Positions 43,474-54,430 of a stretch of DNA of 64,000 bases are shown one piece after another (position 1 is the first letter of the stretch; every line of letters starts with the position of its first letter). The notes beneath the pieces were generated by a model. The model saw only the letters and a list, made by a program, of their open reading frames with translations, was not told where the DNA came from and ran no database searches. This stretch comes from Pollenia angustigena (Eukaryota > Arthropoda > Insecta > Diptera > Polleniidae): positions 246,166,830 through 246,230,829 of the forward strand of contig OV884057.1 of the NCBI GenBank assembly GCA_930367215.1, given 5' to 3'. The translations under genes were made by a program, and so were the position numbers.

Positions 43474-45994
43474 CGTGCCCGTTTGGCTTCTAGAGGTAAA
43501 AAAGGTTAAAAAGACATGGTTGCAGAAATTGAATGGCGTCCATCCCTTATATGTTTTGACTGACAGTAGTTTGATCTAATAGTTTGAAAAAAAAACTACT
43601 CATTGAAATTAGCAGGTACGTACCTCACTTAAACAATACTTTGGCGTACAAATTACTGAAACCACTTAACAATTTAAGTACTGAAAACATGGCGTTGAAC
43701 AATTTAAAATTATTTGAACTGTTTAGAAAGTCAACCACACCAAAGTTTTTCACGGAAGCTGCTTTAGAAGAACTTGATAGCTTATACGGAAATATTGAGA
43801 GAAGCGAAATTATAAAAAATAATTTTTATCTGATATATGCAAATGGGTGAAATCTAATCGAACCATTCAGAACTTCAACTCCAAATACAAGGACTGGCTT
43901 GTTGAAGACACCATCCTGGATATATTGGCAGTAGATAAACCCACCACATCAACCATAGGAGCAAAAGGAAGGCCAAAAAAAAGTATTGAGGAGTGTTTAA
44001 TTTTCACAAAAAAGAGGAAACTTGCCGATGCCACCAATGACTTGACCACGAAGCATTTATCGGACGCGCTGTCTATTAAATATACAAAGGATAGTGAAAG
44101 AGTTAGGTCGCAGATAACCAAATCTGTTGCTGAAGCAAGCCCACTGCGACTAAAAAGGATTAAGGAAAGCATTCCCACGCCCACAAACGCACACATTAAA
44201 AAGTATGGTTCCGAAGTAGCATTGGCCTTGTTAATGGACTTAGAACTTTCCACAGAGAAATATGAGAAACTACGGGCATCTTTAACGCGACACGGCGCTG
44301 ACGTTTTCCCGGATACAAGCATATTACGCAAGCCAAAATAAATTCCCGACCACTGCATACGGAGTTTACGGAAGTCTCTGCGAAAGCCAATCTGCAGGAT
44401 CTCATGGGCCATACAGCAAAACGGTTGTTTGAGAGTCTTCCTGAAAATGAGGTAAAAATTCTTCCTGAGAAGTTGACATTGATCAGCAAATGGGGCTGCG
44501 ATGGATCATCCGGACAAAGCGTTTATAAGCAAAGGATATCTTCCGATAACGCTACAATATCGGACGGAAATATGTTTATGGCATCTGTTCTTCCTTTGCG
44601 GCTAAAATCTGATGTTTCCCTACACTGGAAAAATCCACGTCCGTCATCAGTGCATTATTTCCGACCAATAATGTTTCAGTTTGCAAACGAATCGGCAGAA
44701 CTCATAAGGACCACGGTGAATGACATTGAAGAACAAATAAGCAAGATTAAGCCTACAAAGCTGCAAATTGGAGAAGGAAAATATATTGAATGCAATTACG
44801 AGTTCCACCTGACCATGGTTGACGGAAAAGTCGTAAACGAACTGACAGGAACAACCTCAACAATGTCATGCCCGATTTGCAAAAAGAGTAAAGAACTTTG
44901 GTAATTTAAACGATTCTACAAATGAGGAGAATTACGAATATGGAATGTCACCACTGCACGCAAGGATAAGGTTAATGGAATTCTTGCTAAAACTGGCGTA
45001 TACCCTACCACAAGAGGAGGAAAACTTCGATAAAAATACATCAATAAAGAATAAGGAAAAGATCAGAAAGAAGCAAATACAGGATGCTTTTTGTAAACAA
45101 GTTGGGCTAAAAGTAGACTGTCCCAAGCACGGATACGGTAACTCAAACGATGGAAACACTTCTAGGAGATTTTTTGAAAATGATGAGGCAGTAACTAGAA
45201 TCACTGGAATTGACAATCAAATCGTGAAAAGATTGGGAACGATCTTGGATGTTTTAAACTGCAAAGAAAATGTCAATTCTACAAAATATGGAGAATATGC
45301 GTCGAAAACTGCATCTCTTTTAGCAGAAATGTATCCAAAGAAGAAGTTGACCCCGACCGTCCATAAAATATTGGCGCATGGCAAAGATATAATTGAGTAC
45401 CAGTCTTTGCCAATTGGAGAGCTTTCTGAAGAAGTACAGGAGTCTCTTAACAAATTTTATAAAAAATATAGATTGCAGAACACATTCAAAGCATCAAAGG
45501 AAAAATGCGGACCTCTTCAACATGTTGGCAGCATCTTCCGATCCACTTATTTCTTCCCTGCGGCATGTGAAGTCACGAATAGAGTTAGAAAATAATTATA
45601 GTTTAGAAATGGTTAGTCTTTTAGATATACCTTCTCTTACGAATTGTGATGAATATTTTACAGAAAATTGAAAAAGTAAATTTAAAAAAAAAATTATTTT
45701 TTTTTTAATTTGTTGGGTAATAATTTAAAACATAAAACCCTAAAGAAAAAAAAAAAAAAAAACCATCTAAAAATGTAAAAATAATTTATTTTAGTTACCA
45801 TGAAATTGATTTTTCTACTAATTTTAACTTTGATAACCCATAAGTAGGCCCCTACAAAGCGTAGCACCCTTTTCAAACGCTCATTTCATAGGCTGAACAG
45901 TTATCTATCATATGCTGTTTAAACTGTTCAATTATCTTGTTCACTTCAAAAGATATGATTTTTGCAACGAAAAAACTCAAATGGCACCACTGTG
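43474..45994 (+). mobile_element. Transib transposon (RAG1-related), degraded
   Basis: The right end is ...CACTGTG (45988-45994), the complement of the CACAGTG heptamer of Transib and RAG signal sequences. It is followed by CGACG (45995-45999), which fits the 5-bp CGNCG duplication typical of Transib. CGACG also stands at 43469-43473, followed by C-GTGCC-cgTTTG, which matches the right-end interior GTGCC-aTTTG if ACAGTG is missing from the left heptamer. The body encodes a broken Transib transposase. The left boundary is an inference. Confidence 0.8.
43584..45671 (+). pseudogene. Transib transposase, four frameshifts
   Basis: Five collinear frames together cover about 690 codons, near full length: 43584-43835, 43836-44300, 44301-44895, 44896-45505 and 45505-45671. 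'KWGCDGSSGQ' (D at 44500) is the first catalytic Asp region; 'LPIGELSEEVQES' (E near 45428) is the catalytic Glu region shared with RAG1. 'CPICKKS' and 'VHKILAHG' are the probable zinc-binding parts. 'SPLHARIRLMEFLL' and 'LAASSDPLISSLR' are typical Transib blocks. Single-base shifts lie near 43830, 44300, 44895 and 45505. I could not place the middle catalytic Asp by eye. It was once an active transposase of the family from which RAG1 arose; this copy is dead. Confidence 0.88.
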
Positions 45995-46040
45995 CGACGG
46001 TAGTATTTTCGCCGCCGTCGTTGAAAATGTAAAATTTTAG

Positions 46041-46238
46041 TTAATTTTGGTCGCCATCAACGATATGTGTGACTAGCGTTCTCAAAGCCTGCAATTTCAC
46101 ATCGGCTTCGAGTGGAAGATTATGACATTTATAACGTAACGACGTAATCTCTTTTGATAGTTTTCGACATGAGTCACAGACACACTTTTTTCTCACTTTT
46201 CTAGAAACGATGGAATATTTTGTTTCACATCTTTTCAA
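46041..46238 (-). CDS. Small Cys-rich ORF beside the Transib element (65 codons)
   Basis: Minus-strand frame with Lys/Arg-rich start and cysteines arranged as 'CVCDSCRKLSKEI' followed by 'YKCHNLPLEADVKLQALRT'. Composition is more protein-like than the surrounding chance frames. No family is recognised, and no ribosomal or promoter context supports it. It could be a relic exon of an element into which the Transib copy inserted. Confidence 0.25.
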   Translation of the reverse strand: MKRCETKYSIVSRKVRKKCVCDSCRKLSKEITSLRYKCHNLPLEADVKLQALRTLVTHIVDGDQN

Positions 46239-46239
46239 T

Positions 46240-48160
46240 GTGAGAAGTTCTCACTAAAGTTACAGAACCTGGGTACAGGACTTTTAAGTTAAACAAAAAC
46301 AACAGACAGAATTCTTGAACATTTTGTTGTGTTGCACTGTGTTATTTATTATTAATATTCTAAAATCTGTAATAGTTTTCAAAAATAAATAATGAAAAGC
46401 TTAAACTCAATGTATTAAATTTAAATTCTGAATATTGAATTATTTAAAATTAACATTTCTCTTTCATTCTAATTTGTCTTGGTTTTTTTCGAAGAAACTT
46501 ACAAACGCTACGTTAAAGACCATTTGCAATTATTTATAATAATTGCAATTGTTTTGTTGTTTTTCTATGGAAAAGTGACTTACCAACCGACCAGACTTCT
46601 AGGATATACACTCATATTAGCATTATTATGAAACGTTTTAAGTATCTGGCAGTAAATAAAAGGAAACCTCATTTGAAACATTTTAAAGGAATAACTAATT
46701 GCATTTAAGTATAAAATGCATAATTGATGAATTAATTTTATATGAATGTGAAATGTGAGCAAATAGAAGACAATTGAGTTGAAGGTATTTGAAATTTGTC
46801 CACAGGTACTTAATGAACATAGAGTAAAGGAAGTACCTACCAAAAGGTTACTTGTTAAAGTCATTAAATACAAATAGCTTTAAGTGGTTTATTGTATTTT
46901 ATCGAACGTTTAAAATAGTTGTAACCTAAATTTCTGTTTCATTTGTTTTCCTAATTTTTAGCAATATTAATAAAAAATTTATTTAACTAGTCGTTATTAT
47001 TTCATGGCTTAAAAGTTGACATAGTTTCAAAAGTAAATTGATTAGTAACAATTTAAAAGAGTAATAGATAATCTATGAAAATATTTTTTTTAAATAAAAT
47101 GAAAGTAGTAAATTATTCCACTGAAACCATTTAAAAGAAAATTATCATTAGACGGCATTTTCTTTTATTCATGAATTTACCAAATAAACAACTCTCATGC
47201 ATTTCTAACGTATGATTCGTATTATTGTTATTATTTTTTTATGTACGTATGTACATACATGCAAATATTTAATTTATAACCATTTTTTGCTGCAGTTCTT
47301 AGCAATAATAATTTTCTAGTTTTTTTCTAACTTTTTTCCAAGCAAAAACCTGCATGTTGTGGTTGTGAACATAACCAGCTGCTAAAAGCAGGTTAGTACG
47401 AATTTATTCGTATTTAAAAGGATACACTATAAATTTATGTCAGAATAATTTTAAATTTCTTTTTAATAACTGTAATAAAAATACTTTATTAGCTGTATTT
47501 AAAATTTGAAAAATATTAATGCACGTTTTGTATGACACTCTTAAAATCTGCGTGACAAAATTGTTATTATGATTCTTTTTTAGAGTTGGAAATGACAAGC
47601 ACTTGTCTGAATTATATGTAGGGGAAGAGTATAGAGAGACATTTGTACGAAGCAAAGCCTTCCACTGCTTTCGCCTACAAAAAAAATCCAGAGCTGTTCC
47701 CCCCAAAGCAAAAAAGTCACGATAAAAATCCTTTATGACCATTTGGACTTCAAACAAATGTAAAAGTTTTGTCATTAGATAACCATCGAAATTTTTTAAT
47801 TTGCCCCCAAAAATGCCAATACGTTTATAAACTCTTCCTTATAGCTGGAAACAGTATTAGTATAGCCGTTCCTAAATGTGATCCCAGGAAACATGACCCG
47901 AAAGTATGCAGAAAGAAAAAAACTCGTACTGAATTAAAGTTTCTTCCACTTACTCTTAGTACGAGTCTTAAAAATTTAAGTAAGAATACAACCAACAAGG
48001 ACTTAAAATAATCCAAAATAAGATTGCTTTCGAAAACCATTGTATTTTATACGCGTGCATACGAGTGATTTTGTAAAAGTTTGTTGTAGAAACAACAAAA
48101 GCACCACAAAAGAGAGTAAAAACGATTTGCTTGTTTGCTTAGAAGCAACAACCACATTTC
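46240..48160. other. Long AT-rich stretch, no gene seen
   Basis: Frames of up to 111 codons (47440-47775, minus) exist but match nothing I know. No repeat ends were found. Confidence 0.4.
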
Positions 48161-48165
48161 AAGAA

Positions 48166-48655
48166 AACAAGTAAGAGTGCTATATTCGGCTATGCCGAAT
48201 CTTATATACCCTTGCGAGCAGAATACAGAGCAACTAGACAAAAACAAAAAAGTATTGATAACCTAAATGTGTGTACCTAATTTGTAAACTTTGGCTTTTG
48301 CCGTTCTCAAGATATACAGAAAAAAGTAATAAAAATACAACAACAAGGGATTTTCGAAAAAATTAGAGGTATCGTGGTTTTTTGCTCATATCTCAGCCAT
48401 TTTTGGACCGATCTGGCTGACTTTCCATAGAAAGAAATGGTGGACTATATGTGACATAAGTGTAAAACAACCTAGCCGCTATCATGTCTGGGGTCTCAGG
48501 AAAACACATATCAAACGTAAGACGGACAGACGGACGGATGGACGGATGGACAGACGGACATGGTTAAAACAAGTTCTCCCCCAGAAATTACAAAAGGAAT
48601 GACAAACTTATATATACCCTTTTCCACCTGAGGTGAATGGTATAAAAAGCATACA
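48166..48655 (-). repeat. mini-me/DINE-like repeat with GTCY microsatellite
   Basis: Read on the minus strand: a start in 'ataccattcacctcaggtgg', (TA)n, a tract of GTCC/GTCT words at about 48520-48560, then a body, and an end with a hairpin 'gattcggcatagccgaat' and 'cactcttacttgtt'. The (TA)n plus (GTCY)n layout is that described for mini-me elements of flies. A related copy is at 53.39-53.83 kb, and a matching 3' end at 59.23-59.32 kb. Confidence 0.65.
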
Positions 48656-48765
48656 TAAAAAATTCCCAAATCCTTTTTTTTTAATTATTTAATTAAATAC
48701 ATTGAACTGCAAAGTAAAATTATTAAGAAATCCATATCGGGCATGCTGCTGGTGCCTTATAATAG

Positions 48766-51700
48766 CGCACAGAAAAAAACTAAAAATTAATTTCAATTAA
48801 AAAATTTGTGATATTAATTAAAAAATTAATTAAATTTGCACCAGTTAACAAATTAATAGTATCAATTAAATGTATAACTTTATTAAATGTTTAATTCACT
48901 TTATTAACCTATTAATTCGCTTGATTAAATTTTTAGTTAAAACTGATTTTATTTTTACTAGCTTAACCCGGTGCGCTTCGCTACACTGCATGTTGCGAAC
49001 CCCTTCTTCAGTTGAGCGATATTTAACATATGCATCCTATGGGAGGTATTTCCCCCCCCCCCCCCCCTGCGCCTATCCGCTTTATTTTTATTTTCAATAG
49101 AGTAGTATACCATAAGAGTGACTTCTAGAAAGTTTGAACATTCTCACTATAACAGTTCTTAATATATGCGATATTAAACATTGGCGTCCTATGGGGGAAC
49201 CACTTCCCCCGCTGCTATTTTATTTCAATTTTGGGGCTCAGAAGATCCTACTACCAAAAGTTCAACAAATTGCTGCCTGCCCCTATCGAAAAAATAAGTA
49301 GCCTATTTTATTTTAAGGGCTAACTTGATGCTACTGTAAAAATTTCAGAAAAATCGGTTCAGTAGTTTAGGAGTCTATAAGCCAACAAACATACAAACAT
49401 TTTTCATTTTTATATATGTACTAGCTTAACCCGGTGCGCTTCGCTACACTGCTTAATCCACTTCTTCAGTTGAGAGATATTTAATATATGCTTTATTTTT
49501 ATTTTCAAAAGTGTAGTATACCATAGGAGTGACTTCTACTAAGTTTGAACATTCTTACTATAACAGTTCTTAAGATATGTGATATTAAACATTGGCGTCC
49601 TATGGGGGGTAACATTTCCCCGCTGCTATTTTATTTCAATTTTGGGGTTCAGAAGATCAAACTACAAAAAGTTTAATGAAATAAGTGCAGCGGCTCTAAA
49701 TTATATTTCTATCTATGAGGGGTACTGCTCCTCCTCTGTCTACGCCGCCCATTTCTATATTGAAATTTAAAGTTTGCCATAATAGTAGCTTTAACCACGT
49801 TTGAAGACTCTCCCCTTAATAGTTCTTCAGTTGAGAGATATTTAATATATGCATCCTAGGGAAGGTATTTCCCCCCTGCGACTTCCCGCTTTATTTTTAT
49901 TTTCAAAAGTGTAGTATACCATAAGTGTGACTTCTACAAAGTTTCAACATTCTTACTTTAATAGTTTTTAAGATATCCGATATTAAACATTGTCGTCCTA
50001 TGGGGGATAACACTTCCCCCGCTGCTATTTTCAAAAGTGTAGTATACCATAAGAGAGACTTCTGCAAAGTTTGAACATTCTCACTATTGCAGTTCTTAAG
50101 ATATGCGATGTTAAACATTGGCGTCCTATGGGGGATTCCAATACTCCCGCTGCTATTTTATTTCAATTTCGGGGCTTAGAAGATCCTACTACAAAAAGTT
50201 CAGCAACATGCGTCCAGTGGCTCTTAAGATATGCGATAATTAATATTGGCATCCTATGGGGGGTACCAATTCCCCTGCCCCTATCGAAAAAATAAGTAGC
50301 CTATTTTATTTTTAGGGCTCACGTGATGTTACTGCAAAAATTTCAGGAAAATCGGTTCAGTAGTTTCGGAGTCTATAAGCCAACAAACAAACAAACAAAC
50401 ACACAAACAAACATACAAACATTTTTCATTTTTATATATATAGATATAGACTAGCTTAACCCGTTGCGCTTCGCTTCACTGCTTTTACCACCTTTGAAGA
50501 CTCTCCCTTTAATAGTTCTTCAGTAGAGAGATATTTATTTTTATTTTCAAAAGTGTAGTATACCATAAGAGTGACTTTTACAAAGTTTGAACATTCTTAC
50601 TACAACAGTTCTTAAGATATGTGATATTAAACAATGGCGTCCTATGGGGGGGGTAACATTTCCCCGCTGCTATTTTATTTAAATTTTGGGGTTCAGAAGA
50701 TCATACTACAAAAAGTTTAATAAAATGAGTGCAGCGGTTCTAAATTATATTTCTATCTATGAGGGGTACTGCTCCTCCTCTGTCTAAGCCGCCCATGTCT
50801 ATATTGAAATTTAAAGTTTGCCATAATAGTAGCTTTAACCACGTTTGAAGACTCTCCCTTTAATAGTTCTTCAGTTGAGAGATATTTAATATATGCATCC
50901 TATGGAAGGTATTTCCCCCCTGCGCCTTCTCGCTTTATTTTTATTTTCAAAAGTGAAGTATACCATAAGAGTGACTTCCACAAAGTTTGAACATTCTCAC
51001 TATAACAGTTCTTAAGATATGCGATATTAAACATTGGCGTCCTATGGTGGGTACCACTACCCCCGCCGCTATTTTGTTTTAATTTTGGGGCTCAGAAGAT
51101 CCTACTACCAAAAGTTCAACAAAATGCGTGCAGTGGCTCTTATTAATATTTCTATATATGAGGGGTACTGCTCCTCCCCCGTCTACCCAGCCCATTTGTA
51201 TATTGAAATTTATAGTTTACTATAATAGCTTTAACCACTTTTGAAGACTCTCCCTTTAATAATTCTTCAGTTGAGCGATATTTAATATATGCATCCTATG
51301 GGAGGTATTTCCCCCCCCCTACGCCTACCCGCTTTATTGTTATTTTCAAAAGTGTTGTATACCATAAGAGTGACTTCTAGAAAGTTTGAACATTCTCACT
51401 ATTACAGTTCTTTAGATATGCGATGTTAAGCATTGGCTTCCTATGGGGGATTCCACTTCCCCCGCTGCTATTCTATTTTAATTTTGGGGCTCAGAAGATC
51501 TTACTACCAAAAGTTCTGCATAATGCGTGCAGCGGATCTTAATATATGCGATAATTAATATTGGCATCCTATGGGGGATACCAATTCCCCTGCCCCTATC
51601 GAAAAAATAAGTAGCCTATTTTATTTTTAGGGCTCACGTGATGTATCTGTAAAAATTTCAGGAAAATCGGTTCAGTAGTTTAGGAGTCTATAAGCCAACA

Positions 51701-51816
51701 AACAAACAAACAAACAAACAAACAAACACACAAACAAACATACAAACATTTTTCATTTTTATATATATAGATTAATGCTTTAATTGGTAAAAATGTTATA
51801 GGATTTTTTCTGTGCG
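48766..51816. mobile_element. MITE with CGCACAGAAAAAA ends, expanded by tandem repeats
   Basis: Ends 'cgcacagaaaaaa' (48766) and 'ttttttctgtgcg' (51816) are inverted. The first 190 and last 45 bases are AT-rich MITE body ('ttaattaaaaaattaatt'). The remaining 2.8 kb are tandem copies of another repeat (48959-51772). Confidence 0.65.
48959..51772 (+). repeat. Three tandem copies of the 'cttaacccggtgcgcttcgc' repeat
   Basis: Copies start at about 48959, 49426 and 50451. Each ends in 'gtttaggagtctataagccaac', a (CAAA)n tract and (TA)n. Within each, a ~350-bp core ('gaagactctccctttaatag' ... 'gcgtcctatggggg') is itself repeated one to three times, so copy length grows from about 470 to 1320 bp. 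C-runs and G-runs vary between copies. No open frame is conserved. Confidence 0.75.
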
Positions 51817-51819
51817 AGT

Positions 51820-52075
51820 TCTTATGTTCACAAAGGGGGGAACACAAAAAATTTGAAACAAACATAATCTGTAAACGGGTAAGTAAATAAATTATATTCT
51901 CTGATTCTCTGGGGTTTGTGTTTCAGTTACAATCAAAATCTCTCTTTCGAACTATTTCAGTTACGAAATTGGGATTATAATCAATTTAGAAATTTTTGAA
52001 TCAAGCACAATTTTATATTCATTTTTCACTTACTTTTACTTAATTCAATCCCGTTTCTGAGGCACTTAAATAATC
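51820..52075. other. Non-coding spacer
   Basis: Nothing recognisable. Confidence 0.4.
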
Positions 52076-52195
52076 CGTACTTGAATTAAGCATTCTGTAC
52101 TTTATTTAAGAAAGTCCGTGCTTAACGTACTATTGACACGCTTCGGCTTTATTTAAGTTCAGATGGATTAGTTTTTATTTTCAGTGTACTTAATG
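52076..52195 (+). repeat. Second copy of the 2.75-kb dispersed repeat
   Basis: 'ccgtacttgaattaagcattctgta', 'gtactattgacacgcttcgg' and 'ttcagtgtactta' follow the same order as at 2748-2852, here uninterrupted. Confidence 0.6.
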
Positions 52196-52259
52196 AAGAA
52201 TGACCCTAACACTTTACATGAAGCGCAAAAACATTCAAATTTGGGGTATTTCTTGTTTT

Positions 52260-52430
52260 GATACCCTCCATGACAATTAGTTGTGAAAAGGGTATACTAA
52301 GTTTGTCATTCCGTGTGAAACTTTTTTATTATTCATCTCAGACCCAATAAAGTGTGTATATTCTGGCTCATTGAGTAATTATTAGTCGATTTAGTTATGT
52401 CTGTCTGTCTGTCCGTCTGTTGAAAACACG
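52260..52430 (+). repeat. mini-me-like repeat start with (GTCT)n
   Basis: 'gaaaagggtatactaagtttgtcattcc', 'acccaataaagtgtgtatattctgg' and 'gtctgtctgtctgtccgtctgttg' in the usual order. Confidence 0.65.
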
Positions 52431-53139
52431 CTCACTTTCGAAAAACTCAAAAGAAATTTCAAATTGCTTGTAGTTATCCGAAGCAGATTGGGATGAAATC
52501 CAGCAATCAGTAGGACCAGAGCTATGAATCAAAATAAGGAACCACCAATGTGGAACCACCAATTTTAATGCTTGTATACAAAGGAGAAGTTTTAACACAA
52601 AAAAATACTTGACGTCCTTTTCAAGGTAGCTCAGTACAGCTTTCCTGCAAAGCCGGCATTGGGCAGGGCGCAACGATTCCCGTTTCTATGGTATAACAAA
52701 CACAGGCTTCGCTTACTAGAAAAAAAGCCTTAGATAGCCATTCCGTATTTTTAGGGATTTCAGTGATCCTGAAGGTCCAACAATGCTAACTATCAAGCGA
52801 TATTTAAAACCAAAACTGTATAAATATTCGGTGTATTAAAACTGCACAATTATTCGGGATATTCAGGATTTTGAAATTGTGTATTTTTAATTTTGAGCAA
52901 ATTTCAAATATAACATTCTTTGTGTTCTTGTTTTTTTTTCAATTTAACTTTTTCGTTTTAAACATTTAAAAAAAATTTAAGGTGAGTTTTAATAAAGAAG
53001 AATTAACCTTAATTAAGAGTCATATTTAATATTATTTTAAGGGCTATTTTGCATAATTTTGGGGTGACATTTTATTAAAAAATTGGGCAACATTGCATAA
53101 TAAAAATTAGCTCAAAGTTAAAGTTACTTCTTATTTGCT
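52431..53139. other. Spacer with a fragment of the GC-rich foldback module
   Basis: At 52640-52740 'gccggcattgggcagggcgca' and 'ctatggtataacaaacacaggcttcgctta' match the inner module of the foldback elements at 30.5-32.6 kb. The rest holds nothing I recognise. Confidence 0.5.
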
Positions 53140-53830
53140 TTTTGTGGCCATATTTCCAGGACCCACATTTCGCTGCGTTATTAGTGTTTTCCGTTTTTTC
53201 CAGAAGTTTGTAATTTCTACAATATTGAACTTAAACCATGTCTGTCCATCCGTAGGTTTGTCGGTCCGTGTCATGGTTAAAACGGGTTTTTCGAAGAGCC
53301 CAGATATGACGGTAACGAGGTTGTTACTCTCTTATATCGTAAACGTATACTTATGTTGTCGTACACAAAAAATTTGTATTATACCCTTCATCTCAGGTGG
53401 AAAAGGGTATATATAAGTTTTTCATTTCTTTTGTAATTTCTACAATATTGATCTAAGACCCTATAAAGTATATATATTCTGGGTCCTTATGAGGAGAGAA
53501 GTTGATTTAACGATGTCCGTCCGTCTGTCCGTCTAACCGTCTTACGTTTGATATGTGTTTTCCGGAGACTCCAGACATGATAGCGGGTAGGTTGTTTTAC
53601 ATTTATATTACATAAAGTCCACCATTTCTTGCTATTGAAATTCGGTCCACAAATGGCTGAGATATGACCAAAGAACCACGACTGCCTCTAATTTTAACCA
53701 AAAATCCCTTGTTGTTGTTGTATTTTTATTACTTTTTTCTGTATATCTGGAGAACGGCAAGAGCCAGTTTCCAAATTATGTACAAACATTTAGGTTATAA
53801 ATACACACCATCCCACAAAATGTGGGCGGG
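53140..53830 (+). repeat. Two adjacent mini-me-like repeats
   Basis: A partial copy (53200-53385, with 'gtctgtccatccgtaggtttgtcggtccgtg') precedes a fuller one (53390-53830): 'acccttcatctcaggtgg', (TA)n, 'gtccgtccgtctgtccgtc', and the same body as the minus-strand copy at 48.2-48.6 kb. Confidence 0.65.
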
Positions 53831-54209
53831 ATTGGAGAAGTGAGCATAGTACCTCCCATACAAAACATAAAAAAATTTGTATAAAAACCTGAATTTTTTT
53901 GACTGTAATATGACCTATGGTTACGCGTTATATATCAAAAGATCGGAAATTTTTTGTAGAAAATATTTTCTAAAAATTCGGGAAAATCAGTTCAGATACG
54001 AAAAAGTTATGACCAAAATATATTTTGAAAAATACCCATTTTCGGGAACCATAGATCTTCCCGAGTCCAAGTTTTATAACCAAATTGCTTGCAAATTTCT
54101 TCTTTAACTCGTCAGTATATAAATCTGTCAAATCGGTTAAGAAATAGCAGAGTTATGACCAAAATACTGAAATCCCAAAAATTACTCTTCTTTTAATAAT
54201 TAAGTTTGT

Positions 54210-54300
54210 TTTTTATACCCTTCACCGAATGTCCTACACCCTATAAAGTATATATATTATGGGTCCTTATGCGAAGTTCAAACTCAACTATGTTGAGTTG
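54210..54300 (+). repeat. Third mini-me-like start, truncated
   Basis: 'acccttcaccgaatgtcctac', 'ctataaagtatatatatt' and 'gggtccttatg', then it ends at the tRNA-like segment. The matching 3' terminus lies at 59.23-59.32 kb, beyond the foldback array. Confidence 0.5.
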
Positions 54301-54346
54301 TGAACAGTAAACGGTCCATATTTCATTTTAATGATATTTAAACAGC

Positions 54347-54425
54347 GTTCGTTCTTGGTTCAGTAGTCTAGGGGGTGTGTAAAGTTAGAAACTGTGAGTT
54401 CCCTGGTTCGAATCTTGGATTTTTA
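54347..54425 (+). repeat. tRNA-like SINE head beside the foldback array
   Basis: A box TGGTTCAGTAG at 54356 and B box GGTTCGAATC at 54405, with about 38 bases between, as in tRNA genes. The T-arm stem CCTGG/CTTGG has one mismatch and the acceptor stem does not close, so it is not a working tRNA. The repeat unit of the 54.4-57.5 kb array begins within a few bases of it. Confidence 0.6.
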
Positions 54426-54430
54426 AAGAT

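Noticed and set aside
47440..48040. A protein gene formed by the 111-, 80- and 71-codon frames
   Set aside because: The frames lie on both strands, overlap, and show low-complexity AT-rich composition without recognisable domains.
54347..54425. Functional tRNA gene
   Set aside because: A and B boxes are present but the acceptor stem does not pair and the T-arm has a mismatch; better read as a SINE head.
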